From the NCBI GenBank assembly GCA_029747585.1, contig JAPEVF010000174.1, positions 16,430 to 80,429 on the forward strand: a stretch of DNA of 64,000 nucleotides, read 5' to 3'. Position 1 is the first letter of the stretch. Each line of letters starts with the position of its first letter. Position numbers and translations under genes: made by a program. Under the pieces are notes generated by a model. The model worked only from the letters and a program-made list of their open reading frames with translations, searched no databases and was not told the DNA's origin. This DNA is from Pleurotus djamor. Its lineage: Eukaryota > Basidiomycota > Agaricomycetes > Agaricales > Pleurotaceae. Shown piece by piece: positions 21,544 through 32,480 of this stretch.

Positions 21544-23134
21544 ATGGGTGTCCTCGATATCGTTCCAGTTGCGTGGATTCATATCCATCTGCCTCATTGA
21601 TAGATCCTGATGATCGCGTTTCAATAGGCTGGTGTCTTGACTGGCGACAATGTTCGCAAACTCTTTGATTATGCCAAAGAGAACAAGGTTGGTATTATTC
21701 TCTACACTTTCGTTCTACGGATGGCTGATATCAAGCTATAGTTCGCTATCCCGGTTGGTGACATCGATATTCAGGGGTAAACATATCTGAGAACACTGAA
21801 CTTCGTTCGTATCCGTGATAATTTACAGGCCATCGTAAGTTTCCAACTTGTAATCCCTGCGAATCGCTGCTTAGGACTTTGCAGAATGTCACTTCTTCAT
21901 CGACCGCAAACGCCGTCCTTGAAGCCGCAAGGTAATGACTCGGTTCACAATATCTCCGCCAATGCGACATCTCAACTTCCTCCGTAGAGATATCAAATCG
22001 CCTATCATCCTCCAGTGTTCTCAGGGTGGCAGCGCGTACTTTGCCGGTAAAGGTTTGGCGAACGATCAGCAGCAAGCATCGATCACTGGCGCCATTGCTG
22101 CCGCTCACCACATTCGCACTGTCGCAAAAGCTTATGGCGTGTATGTCCATGATTTACTCTTATCATGCCATTTATATTCAGTCCTATGTTCAGTCCTGTC
22201 GTCCTACACTCCGATCACTGCGCCAAGAAGCTCCTTCCATGGTTTGATGGCATGCTTGCGGCCGATGAGGCTTACTTCAAAGAACACGGAGAGCCACTTT
22301 TCTCTTCACACATGTTGGATCTTTCGGAAGAGCCAAAGGAAGAGAACATCGAAGTTTGCGTGAAATACTTCAAGCGCATGGCTCCGATCGGTCTCTGGTT
22401 GGAGATGGAAATCGGTATTACTGGTGGAGAGGAGGACGGCGTCGATAACACCGGGGTTGACAACGCTGCGTTGTACACTCAACCTGAGGATATCTACGAT
22501 GTCTACAGCGCCCTCAGCCAGATTGGCCCTAACTTTTCCATCGCTGCTGCCTTCGGTAACGTACACGGAGTTTACAAGCCCGGAAATGTCAAGCTTCAGC
22601 CCGAATTGCTCGGAAAGCATCAAGCCTTCACGAGCGCGAAGGTTGGCACACCCAAGCCTTTGTGAGCGCTGTGTTTCGACAATCTCAGGGCGTATCCCTC
22701 TAACTCTGTTTAGGTACCTCGTATTCCACGGTGGATCAGGCTCAACGAAGGAAGAAATCTCCACGGCCGTCAGCCACGGTGTCGTCAAAATGAACGTTGA
22801 CACTGATACTCAATTCGCTTACTTGGCTGGCATCCGCGTATGTTAATGCCGAAATCGTGTCTTGGTTTGGATTCTTACTGTGTTTTCCCAAAGGATTTCG
22901 TCTTCAAGAAGAAGGATTACTTGTTGACTCAAGTCGGAAACCCTGAGGGTGCCGACAAGCCCAACAAGAAATTCTACGACCCCCGTGTCTGGGTACGTGA
23001 GGGTGAAAAGACCCTCACGGCCCGTGTCAAGGAGGCTTGCGCCGACTTGGGTAACGTTGGTGAGTTGACGTTCACGATTTGCGGCGCAAATTATCTGATT
23101 TGGAACTGTCCTCCGTTCTCCAGACCGCCTGTAA
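21544..23134 (+). CDS. FBA1: Class II fructose-bisphosphate aldolase
   Basis: Ten exons splice to 356 residues, matching the usual size of the fungal enzyme (about 358-360): 21544-21567, 21628-21687, 21742-21753, 21829-21834, 21885-21931, 21988-22140, 22194-22661, 22714-22837, 22894-23059, 23124-23134. It catalyses the reversible cleavage of fructose 1,6-bisphosphate in cytosolic glycolysis and gluconeogenesis, using a zinc ion. Visible marks: FAIPAINVTSSST, the HSDHCAKK segment with the catalytic Asp and a zinc His, EMEIGITGGEEDG, the zinc-ligand His in FGNVHGVY, and HGGSGS with MNVDTDTQ for phosphate binding. Exons 3 and 4 are only 12 and 6 nt; both are needed to rebuild FAIPAINV. The first donor is GTTGCG, unusual but frame-supported. 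The C-terminus is DRL. Confidence 0.95.
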
Positions 23135-23565
23135 GATATCCAGTCCCCCAGGAACGATTGTAGATTAATGTCACTCAAATGTAAATATGTATCTTGTGAC
23201 CAAGTCCAACGTACACGATGAACCTTATAGATGCGTAGAGTAGTCCTCGTCAGAAAACATAAAACCCCTAGATACTGCGTTTGCAAATAAAATTTTTCTG
23301 GACGGAGGATAAACATAGCCAAGTCGATGCCTTGCCCAACTCATGCGCCATGGTACTACTAGTAGGACCCCTTAACTACCCCTGGTCATATTCCCACGCA
23401 CTGAGGCCCAGATTTTCATGAAATCGCGTCGAGCACGTCGCGATCATCGTCCTCCTCAGCATCAACATCATCGTTGATACATCATTATTGTACCTCCCCC
23501 CGAAATACTGGCGTCGCGTAGAATTTCTTCCTTTGCGCATCTGGCGACAGTTCTAAGTACCGACC
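23135..23565. other. Intergenic between FBA1 and the CCT2 fragment
   Basis: It contains the aldolase 3' flank and a probable promoter for the CCT2 gene. No other element is recognised. Confidence 0.45.
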
Positions 23566-23969
23566 ATGTCGATGCAAATATTGGGCGAACAGGTGCGTCT
23601 TGCACATTATCTAGCTCACGATCCATTTCCTGAAGTCATTCAACTAGGCTACTGAGGAGAAAGCCGAGAATGCTCGTCTCTCATCCTTCGTTGGGGCCTT
23701 AGCTCTCGGCGATCTCGTCAAATCTACTCTCGGGCCAAAAGGCATGAACAAAATCCTTCAATCCGCCTCAACAGGCGAGATTAACGTTACAAACGACGGT
23801 GCTACGATCTTGAAGTCGATCCAGCTCGACAANTGCAGCTGCCNAAAAATCCTTGTCAACATCTCAAAAAGTGCAGGACGATGAAGGTTGGAGATGGGAC
23901 AACATCGGTCACGGTGCTTGCTGCCGAGTTGTTGAGGGAGGCGGAGAAGTTGATCTCTCAGAGGATTCA
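23566..23969 (+). pseudogene. CCT2: CCT2 (TCP-1 beta chaperonin subunit), N-terminal fragment
   Basis: Exon 1 (23566-23592) encodes MSMQILGEQ. Exon 2 begins at 23650 after an ACTAG acceptor and reads [34 protein letters not shown], then [17 protein letters not shown], all hallmarks of the group II chaperonin beta subunit (cytosolic TRiC/CCT ring; substrates include actin and tubulin). After SIQLDN the frame is broken repeatedly within about 70 nt: ambiguous bases at 23833 and 23844, one A too many at about 23873 and one G too many at about 23886. The family sequence still continues in shifted frames ([19 protein letters not shown], then LISQRIH). It stops at 23970, where the AT-rich block begins. 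About 100 of roughly 525 residues are present; the rest is nowhere in the window. Confidence 0.85.
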
Positions 23970-24373
23970 TTGACTACCCATATATATATGCATACATAGA
24001 CTAATTGATAACTGCGGCCAACCCCTTCTGTTTTTGACCGAGAAATTAATGGATTCAGCAGCAACAGTTGCAACAGTCCTACTCAACTTGACTAAAAGTA
24101 AGTAGCTTCTGAACTTGCACAACCATTGACATACTCTCTCTGTGAGCTGTATGTAACAGAATTTTTGTCTTCGCCTGGCTCTCTTCTCTGGTAAAGATAG
24201 TCCAAGCTATGCTTGGGACTTATTTGGGTGAATACCTGCTGGCCACGGTATTCGAAGAATCTTGTCAATGAGCTCATCCCATTGCACTCCCACTGTACCT
24301 TTTGGCTTTGTCATACACCAGGAGCATATTGCTAGCACATGGTGATAATGATGTAAGAGGTACAATGATAGAT
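23960..24373 (+). repeat. 414-bp inverted repeat, left copy
   Basis: This stretch is repeated in reverse complement at 32067-32480 over 414 nt. I saw only one substitution (GGTGATAATG against GTTGATAATG, near 24341) and one ambiguous base in the other copy. The outer end is AGAGGATTCATTGACTACCC followed by an AT-rich TATATATATG stretch. The first 11 nt overlap the last codons of the CCT2 fragment. No transposase lies between the copies. It could be two copies of one mobile element in opposite orientation, or the ends of a larger one. Confidence 0.85.
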
Positions 24374-24960
24374 TTGGCATTGGCTTTATCGCTGTATGTG
24401 CTTGTTCATTATTGTAGACATGTCTAAGACATAAAAGAATGGTACAACAGCTGGTTGTGAAGTTGTGATCTTTTGGAGGCCTCCAACTCAGCTTCCTTGG
24501 AGATGTACATTTGAGCGGAACTTTAGGGTAGAGAAATAAATAATCAAGGTAATTTCTATCCACGCTTTTAATGGGGAATGATGGTGAGTTACCCTTGCTT
24601 GATTGGCAAAGTCACTGGTCCCCAGTCAGTCAGTATCCATCGCTCGTCAAAAGTACTGATATGCCGCTGGTATGCTGCAGATTGAGCACCTATCCGTTGG
24701 AAATAATGGGAGGGAATTAGATTGTACAAGATCTTAGTAGTCTGTCTGTCTTCATCCACACTTGACATTCATATCTCTGCATTCATTCCGGTGAGTGATG
24801 TATTATCTAATCCTTAAATTTCTGGATATGTATGTAGTCATTGGTTAGATTATCATGTGGCCATGGCTGAATTTGAATTTGTCAGTCACTACATCTGCTT
24901 AAGATAGAGTAGCCATACCAAGGTAATGAGTGGTGCTGTATTGAATCAATTGCGCCCTTG

Positions 24961-27372
24961 AGGACAGTTATTGTTAAAAGTAGAGATGTAGAGATTACTA
25001 GAGTACTACATGTCCCAGATCTGCAAAACAATCAATCTCCTCTCAGTTCTGTATTTGACAAAGCATAAGGGTTTCAATGTTGACATAGATAAAGATTGCA
25101 TGCATTTTAAACGGAATAATCAGCTTTACTTTACAGTTACAGTTAATAATTCCAGTAGTACTTACTTGGATGGTCACACTGTAGTCAATAATAGTAGAGA
25201 AATGGTTAATGCTGCTTCTACTCTGCCTATGAACATTGAACTTTGGCATAGACGTTTTGGCCATCAGAACCATGAAGGTATTAAGCAGATGCTTAGAAAA
25301 GAAATGGTTACTGGTATGACTCTGGATTCATCAGCAAAACCAGATCCTGTTTGTGAGCCTTGCATTGTTGGGAAACAATCTGCAAATCCATTTCCTATCT
25401 CCAAAACTCATACCACAGAGTTGCTGGAGATTGTACACTCTGATGTCCACTATGTGAAATCAGTCTCTCACACTGGGTTCAAGTACTGGGTCATGTTCAT
25501 AGATGACTGGTCTCGGTTCAGAGTTGTAATGCCAATGAAGCAGAAGAGTGAAGCTCTATCGTGTTTTAGACACTATAAAACATGGGCTGAGACCCAGACT
25601 GGCAAAAGAATCAAGACCTTCAGGAGTGACCAGGGTGGAGAGTATCTGACAAAGGAGTTTGACAAATACCTTGAGGATAATGGGATTAATAGGCAGTATT
25701 CAAATAGAAACAGGCCACAGCAGAATGGAGTGGCAGAAAGAACAAACAGGACTCTGGATGAGCATTTACATGCTATGTTGAATGAAGCTGGATTGTCTAT
25801 GGCCTTCTGGATCGAGTGTTTGTCTGCACTTGTACACACTTTGAACCGATGTATGACTTCAGCTGTGAAGGATGCAACTCCATATGAGGTATGGCACAGG
25901 AAGAAACCAGATGTGGGTCATCTGCGGGTGTGGGGATGTGTTGCTTATGTGCACATTCAAAAGGATAAAAGGAATCAGCAGGGTGCTCATGCACAAAAGT
26001 GTATCTTTATTGGATATCCTAGTGAAACCAAGGGATGGAAGTTTTGGGATCCCATTACAAAGAAAGCAATACTTTGTGAGAGGGCTGACTTTGATGAACG
26101 CTACAATTATTGGGGAAAGCTGCTACGAGGCCAACCTCCATCAGTCATTACCCCCAATTCTGAACCTCCCAAGGTAACCCCAGCCCCAGTTGTGCCTAAG
26201 GAGGACACTCAGGTTCTTTTTGAGCCAGGTGATAACAACTCTAATGATAGTGATAGTGATGATGACAGTGACAGTGATGGGAATGCTGCTGATCAGATCC
26301 AACCAGCTGAGGAAGCGCACAGGGACTCACCATCACCTCCACCTCCCATTCAGAGACGAAGGGGAGTCCATCACAGAGTTGAAACACCACCTGTGGAGAA
26401 CAATGATGCCAATGACCTTGATCAGCCACTTGCTACTAGACGCCATAGAAGGGAACACAAACCACCTGGAGAATGGTGGAAGTTGCCCAAGAAACCTGAG
26501 GTAGAATCATCCAGTCCTGAACCCAGCAGGGAGTCTACACCTGCTTGGGAAATGAGAGAGCCTGAGCCTATGATCAAAGAGGAGACAGATGAAGAATATG
26601 ATGATGAAGACTCAGTGCAAGAAGATGCTTTGGAAGTCTCAGAGATCACACTGCAGCCTGGAGAACGAATTCTAGAACCCCAGACTTTTGCTGAAGCCAT
26701 GAGATCAAAGTACAAGGATCGCTGGCATGAGGCTGCAGTGGAGGAAATAACAGCTCATCTCAGTAATGGGACTTGGAGATTGGTACCCCTACCAGATGGA
26801 AAACAGGCTATTGGATGCAGATGGGTCTTTGTAGTCAAGTATAAGGCTGATGGCAGCATTGAACGGTTCAAAGGGAGGGTGGTGGCTAAGGGTTACAGCC
26901 AACGCCCTGGGTATGACTATTTTGACACATGGGCCTCCCCTTCTCACATTAGCACAATTAAAGTTGTAATGGCTTTGGCTGCCATTGATGGAATGCATCT
27001 ACGCTCTGCAGATATCTCTCATGCTTTCATCAACAGTCCAATTGACTGTGAGATTTATATGGAGCAGCCACCTGGTTTTGTGGAGAAGGGACCCAATGGG
27101 GAGAAATTGGTCTGTGCTCTGGACAAGTCAATCTACGGATTGAAGCAGTCACCTCGATTGTGGGGGGTGGTACTTAGAAAGGTTCTTGAAAGTATGGGCT
27201 TTAAGAAAATCTACTCTGATCCATCCCTTGCAATCTATGACAAAGAAGGTATCTGAGTCATAGTTCCAGTATGGTGGATGACCTGACTGCTGCTTCAAAG
27301 TCTAGGGACATGTTGGACAAGTTTGTTGAGGATCTGTCCAAGCATTTCAAGCTGAGGGACCTGGGAGAGACG
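24961..27372 (+). mobile_element. Degenerate Ty1/Copia pol fragment
   Basis: A single long frame from 25010 to 27256 carries part of a Copia polyprotein. In order: the integrase zinc region (WHRRFGHQNHEG ... CEPCIVGKQ); the integrase core with Asp in VHSDVHYV, Asp in FRSDQGGEY and Glu in NGVAERTNRT; an acidic Pro/Ser-rich linker; and reverse transcriptase up to CRWVFVVKYKADGS, RSADISHAFIN, DKSIYGLKQSPRLW. Upstream, TRVLHVPDLQNN is in another frame because of a 4-nt CAAT duplication near 25032. Downstream, a TGA at 27254-27256 and a lost G put VDDLTAASKSR in another frame. Homology ends near 27372 after KLRDLGET, so RNase H is missing. Gag and protease are also missing, and I found no flanking LTRs. 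It is dead. Confidence 0.9.
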
Positions 27373-28419
27373 CTCAACAGTTATTGCATGGAAAAGTTTG
27401 TCAAATCGGAATCGGAATCAGAGAACCTTTGAGTGGGCTTGGGTATCGCAAAAGTGCTCAGCTCAGTTCCAATTAAACAGATAAGATTCTTCAGGATCAC
27501 CTAAGTGCAATCTAGTAACATTTATCGTTCATAAACATCTGAATGAATTCTCACATAGCAGGTACAATTTCTACCACCCCCAACATTTCAGCCGGAAGCC
27601 AGGTGGGCATGCCGGTTGGTAGTTGATAAAAACTATCAAACAATAACACCAACCAAGAGATGGACGTAACACTTCATCTAAGGTTTCAGCTAAGTTCCAG
27701 CTCGCAAGTATTTAAACTGGAAGCGGCTTCCAGTCAGGTTAGTCCATCACAAATATGGGCGCAGACCAGCTGGACATCCATCCAGTGGACCTAAAGTCTC
27801 AAGCCTTGGCTCCTTTCCCCCACCTCAATCGGTGGAAGTGCCATTACTTATGCAAACTGCTGTAATTTGGCCGAGGGCTGATCAAAAACAAGTGGAGAAA
27901 TTTACAATGAAGTTCATTCCCAAAGGATGGGGAGATTGAAGTTATTGTCAATGAGACTACAACATTCCACTGGAATTGGTGTGAGCGTAGAGAATGGGCA
28001 AAGTTAGTGCTACACATATGTCAGTCAACTCTGAACCATTGATTTTCTCTGCCAGACGCCTCAGGCGGCTCAACCCTGAATTGTGTGGGTTGTTCATCAA
28101 GACAAAATATCAATTCCTTCCAGCTGGACCCAGTGGATTTGACTAACTAGAATCCAGTCAGGTCCAATCCTTCATTCTGGCTAGGTTTTCCCGTGTCAGA
28201 TCCAGCCATACTTGCAATAGACAAAGGAGATTGACCACATGACAGTCAATGTAAGCCATGAACATGAATGATACCATCCCAGTCACAGAGCCAGGTGACA
28301 TTTGAGTGACATGTATTTTATATTGAAGATCAAGAAGTCAGCAACATCTGGCTTAATCCGTTTCTTTCTGCCTCTCGTGAGATGAATGAAGAATTTATGT
28401 ACAATGTAAATTACAAAAG
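27373..28419. other. Non-coding stretch inside the AT-rich block
   Basis: No gene, RNA or repeat family is recognised here. It lies between the broken 3' end of the Copia relic and the 3' end of the TAD3-like gene. Confidence 0.4.
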
Positions 28420-29557
28420 TTATGCATCAAAACTGTCATCTATATGAAGAAGCCCCTGTGATTCTTTTGATAGCAAGGTCCATCTCAATATTCCGAATCG
28501 GTGATTTACTGACTTCATGACTGGGAGGCATGTCACTCCACCACAGCCTCCTGTCCTGTCCATGGGATACAGATAGACTACTTCTTTAACCCGTGAGTGC
28601 AGCAAGGACATGCTGCACATGATACATGGTTCATGGGTAACAAAGAGTGTATGGGATGTGAGCAGATAGTGTGAGCCATTGTGTTGCTCTGATGTAGCAG
28701 TGTTGGCTGAGGTAGCCGTGACTTGGTCATCACTTTTCTCGTGGGAGGCGCGGTGATTAGCCACCTGGTGTATCATATTGACCACTGCATGGTGAAGTGG
28801 ATGGTTGGCAGAAGTTCGTGTATCCCAGGCAGTGAATGATTTTGATATGCCATCACTTGTTTCAAATGCCATGGGTATGTGAGCAATGATGGGAATCTTT
28901 GGTAAACTGAGCATATTGAATGAGACAGACAATACAATTAAATTGCCTCACTTCTCCAGCTGCCCTAGCCTTGGCTGCCTCAGTCAGAAGGACTTGGATA
29001 GCATTCCAAGCCCATTTTGCCTTGCCATAGGTCCACTCTTTAATTGCATCTTTCCTTCTTGGGGCATATACTGTTGGCCATAATTTGTTCTTGAGTTGGT
29101 GTGAAATGGGTGTAAGAGCAGCTGATGCAGGGACCTGGATTGTGTAAGGTGTTCCCAGTGAGAGACTTTTGGGAAGATCTTGAGCCAGTACAATGTCATT
29201 AAGAGCAGAATTTTCCATGAGCAGCATGGTCAAAGTTGTTGCATTGTTCTGTTTCTTGACTCGTTTTAGATGGCCAAGCTTCTCATCTAGTTTGTGTTGT
29301 TTGAGCCACCTAGTGATGGTAAAAAAAAATCAGTAAAATCAAATCAAANGTCAGGTATGAATGCATGTACTTGAGCATGGCACTGGTGTCTCTGGGGTCT
29401 CCTACGTCAACCACCCAAGCTTGGACTGAAAGAGTGGGAATGAGAGAGAAGTCATCAGCTTTGTTTGCAACTTACTTTTGTGTATGCTTTCGGGCGTTTC
29501 TTCCTCAGGAGGCAGCTTGAACCTCCAGAAAGGTAATTCATTGGCAGGAATTATTTC
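28420..29557 (-). CDS. TAD3: tRNA-specific adenosine deaminase subunit TAD3/ADAT3
   Basis: Four readable exons on the minus strand (about 29557-29476, 29425-29371, 29309-28952, 28896-28420). The protein reads ELPFWRFKLPPEEETPE, then IQAWVVDVGDPRDTSAMLK, WLKQHKLDEKLGHLKRV, and the deaminase domain. The HAV of HPLHHAVVNMI replaces the catalytic HAE of active deaminases, as is usual in this non-catalytic partner. It is followed by the zinc motif THEPCIMCSMSLLHSR and VNHRFGILRW near the end. With TAD2 it forms the enzyme converting A34 to inosine in tRNA anticodons. Phases match at each junction. I found no in-frame ATG: the frame stays open upstream to about 29595 without a Met, so a short upstream exon or a lost base at the start is likely. 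It faces away from the PPCS gene. Confidence 0.82.
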
Positions 29558-29990
29558 ATTGCCATGTCTACTTTTCAATGATAGATTATTTCGGTCTTTT
29601 TGTCTGAAGTGCTTTCCTCCTACCTCCCAGATTGAAAACTCCCATAAATGCCCTCATGGTCTCCACTTATATCATCAGGTGCTTGAGCGCCATCATTCAT
29701 CTTTGACGCTTGGGGAGGTTGGGTTGGCATACTATGCGATGGTACGGTGCTGGGTCACAGGGGACTATATGAATCAGGACAGCATTGTCCAGCCGTGTCC
29801 CAACCACCTACATAGTGCCCAGTTCTGATTACTCCCTCCTTGATATATCCTGTTTTCGCTACTCTCCCCAGCCTTGCTCAATGGTTTTATCACACCCAAT
29901 AAGTACTTGCTTGATTGAGCCAGCGTTGATTATGTAATCATCAATCCATGGATCATTGATTATCAATCATCTCCGAAACTAACGCCACTT
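29558..29990. promoter_or_regulatory. Shared upstream region of divergent TAD3 and PPCS genes
   Basis: These roughly 430 bp separate two genes transcribed away from each other and must hold both promoters. I see no clear TATA box, only AT-rich stretches such as TTGATTATGTAATCATCAATC near 29925-29945, part of which is palindromic (TGATTAT...). The first TAD3 exon may extend into the left part. Confidence 0.4.
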
Positions 29991-31426
29991 ATGACCGCTC
30001 AAGCCCTCAATACGATGCCCACCACTGACACGGCCGGTGAAACAAACTGGCAAGCGGAAGCCTTTTCTGCAGAAGCCTATTTTGCAACACAACCACCACC
30101 GGCTTCCCTGGATCATGATGTTTCGGCTGTCCGTGACTTCATCCACAAGCAGCTCAATCAGAACAGGAATGTTGTACTAGTGACAGTCAGTTGTATTCAG
30201 TTGCATAAAATAACTGTCTTAGTTACCATGTTTCATAAAACAGAGTGGAGGAACAACAGTACCATTGGAGCTCAATGTGTATGGATTTCCTAAGAACCCA
30301 CCCCTATATGCTTCTGAACTCTGTCTGACCCTTGATTAGTGTCCGTTTCTTGGATAACTTCAGTGCAGGTTGGATGAATGTTATTCAACAATGGCCATAA
30401 AATCTCATCTTCATTGGGCAGGAACTCGAGGTGCAACATCTGCGGAATACTTTCTGAAAGCTGGCTATGCTGTCATCTTCATGCATCGCCAATTCAGCCT
30501 CCAACCCTTCAGCCGGCATTACTCTCATTCCACCAACCCATTCCTTGATTTCCTTGAGATAGAGCCAGAGTCAGATGCTGCATCCCCCGGAACAGCATCT
30601 TCACCCCAAATCTGTGTTGCCAAGGACAAGCACCAGGACCTCCTTTCAGTCCTTTCAGCATATAAATCTGCCCATGCAGAAGGGTTACTACACACATTGA
30701 CATTTGTCACTGTCAATGACTACTTATGGCTACTTCGTGCCATCAGTCAAGAACTATCTGTACTAAGGCGCAAGGCCTTATATTACCTTGCTGCTGCAGT
30801 TAGTGATTTTTTCTTGCCTCGGCAGAAAATGGCAAGTCCCATGTTTCTCTCATTTTTCTTCTGCCCTCATTGACTTCATTTGTCTTAGTCTGAACATAAG
30901 ATTCAGTCTGGCAAGGGGAGTTTACACATAGAAATGGATCAAGTACCCAAGATCCTGAAATCCATGGTTGATGAGTGGACAAAAGAAGGATTTATAGTTT
31001 CATTCAAGGTATGTTGCCTGACTCCACTCCACCATTGCCCTTAGTCTCAACAAATCTAAGCAAAGCTCAACACACTGACTATTGATTTCTAAGCTTGAAA
31101 CAGATCCAGCCCTTCTCATTCCCAAAGCCCGAGCTGCACTCAAGCGATATGGCCACCAAGTGGTGATTGGGAATGATCTACATACCCGGAAGCATCAAGT
31201 TGTTTTTGTCACTCCCAACCTGAAGTCATTGACATCATCCAAATCCCCTAAATCGATTGTTGATGATGAAGATCCCTCCAATTTCACTGAAACATGGGTA
31301 AGAATTGATGCAACATCCAGTTCTTCCACAGATCTCCATCATCATCAATCAAAAGAAATTGAAGAAGACATTGTCAAAGAGCTGGTGGAGAGACACAATG
31401 TCTGGATTAGAGATGTGGGGATATAG
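29991..31426 (+). CDS. CAB2: Phosphopantothenate-cysteine ligase (PPCS)
   Basis: Six exons (29991-30185, 30244-30278, 30340-30368, 30422-30831, 30889-31008, 31094-31426) splice to 373 residues. The enzyme joins cysteine to 4'-phosphopantothenate, the second step of coenzyme A synthesis. Family marks: [19 protein letters not shown] joined over a splice to [18 protein letters not shown] (nucleotide-binding loop, about residues 66-100), [56 protein letters not shown] and the final [10 protein letters not shown]. The fourth intron begins with GCAAGT, so it is a GC-AG intron; using it restores KMSEHKIQS. The small exons 2 and 3 (35 and 29 nt) are both required. The gene looks intact although it lies within the AT-rich block. 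Confidence 0.92.
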
Positions 31427-32066
31427 ATAGTTTTTCTTTGCACATTCCATGCAGTGTGGTAAGATTGTTATGTAATGACATTGCACTGGTTAAACACAGG
31501 CTTCCTAAACAAAACACTGGTGTTCAGAGGGAAGAGCCCAAGGTCTCAGAGCAGTATTCAGATGTTGCTTCTATTGGTAGTCAGTCAGTCACACAGTGCT
31601 AGCATTATTGGTTGCTTTTCAATAAAAGCAAATCTGTTAGGGGACACTGCAGCTGCTCATATACCCCCANCCAGCATGTCAAGATAAGCTTGACATTGCA
31701 ACCTTTGGGTGTAGGGGTTATATTGCATGGCTGGTGCATACATAAGTCCCCTTACAGGTCTAGATTGACTCGATTCATTGTGGATGCGCCTATCACTATA
31801 TTAATCACAGAACAACGGATTTTCTCTTCCAGACTTGGTGCAACCCTGCTCCTTTGTATGAATGGCTCAGCCCCCAACCTTGTGGTTGTTGATCATGATA
31901 AAGAGGGTGAGCCATACCTCAAATGGGCATGGAAATTATACCATGCCTCAAAGCACTCCATTGAAGCCACTAATACTTTTTCAAGGCCTGTGAGCAGCTC
32001 AATGCATAAGCCAGAGAGAAAGCAGCAGCAGAGGGGAGGCAGGCAGGACAACCATCTCCAGAGCAC
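31427..32066. other. Non-coding stretch between PPCS and the right inverted repeat
   Basis: No gene is recognised. There is one ambiguous base at 31670 in a C run. Open frames here are short and cross the repeat boundary. Confidence 0.4.
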
Positions 32067-32480
32067 ATCTATCATTGTACCTCTTACATCATTATCAACA
32101 TGTGCTAGCAATATGCTCCTGGTGTATGACAAAGCCAAAAGGTACAGTGGGAGTGCAATGGGATGAGCTCATTGACAAGNTTCTTCGAATACCGTGGCCA
32201 GCAGGTATTCACCCAAATAAGTCCCAAGCATAGCTTGGACTATCTTTACCAGAGAAGAGAGCCAGGCGAAGACAAAAATTCTGTTACATACAGCTCACAG
32301 AGAGAGTATGTCAATGGTTGTGCAAGTTCAGAAGCTACTTACTTTTAGTCAAGTTGAGTAGGACTGTTGCAACTGTTGCTGCTGAATCCATTAATTTCTC
32401 GGTCAAAAACAGAAGGGGTTGGCCGCAGTTATCAATTAGTCTATGTATGCATATATATATGGGTAGTCAATGAATCCTCT
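32067..32480 (-). repeat. 414-bp inverted repeat, right copy
   Basis: Reverse complement of 23960-24373. The ambiguous base at 32180 corresponds to an A-T pair in the left copy. The outer end, read inward on the minus strand, is AGAGGATTCATTGACTACCC. Inside the repeat a minus-strand-of-left frame reads PKGTVGVQWDELIDKI and LRIPWPAGIHPNKSQ before a stop. I do not recognise it, but it may be a trace of an element-encoded protein. Confidence 0.85.

Noticed and set aside
32163..32348. Open frame inside the 414-bp repeat (SLDYLYQRREPGED)
   Set aside because: Runs through the ambiguous base and is present only as a frame of the repeat; the other strand frame is at least as good. No family match.
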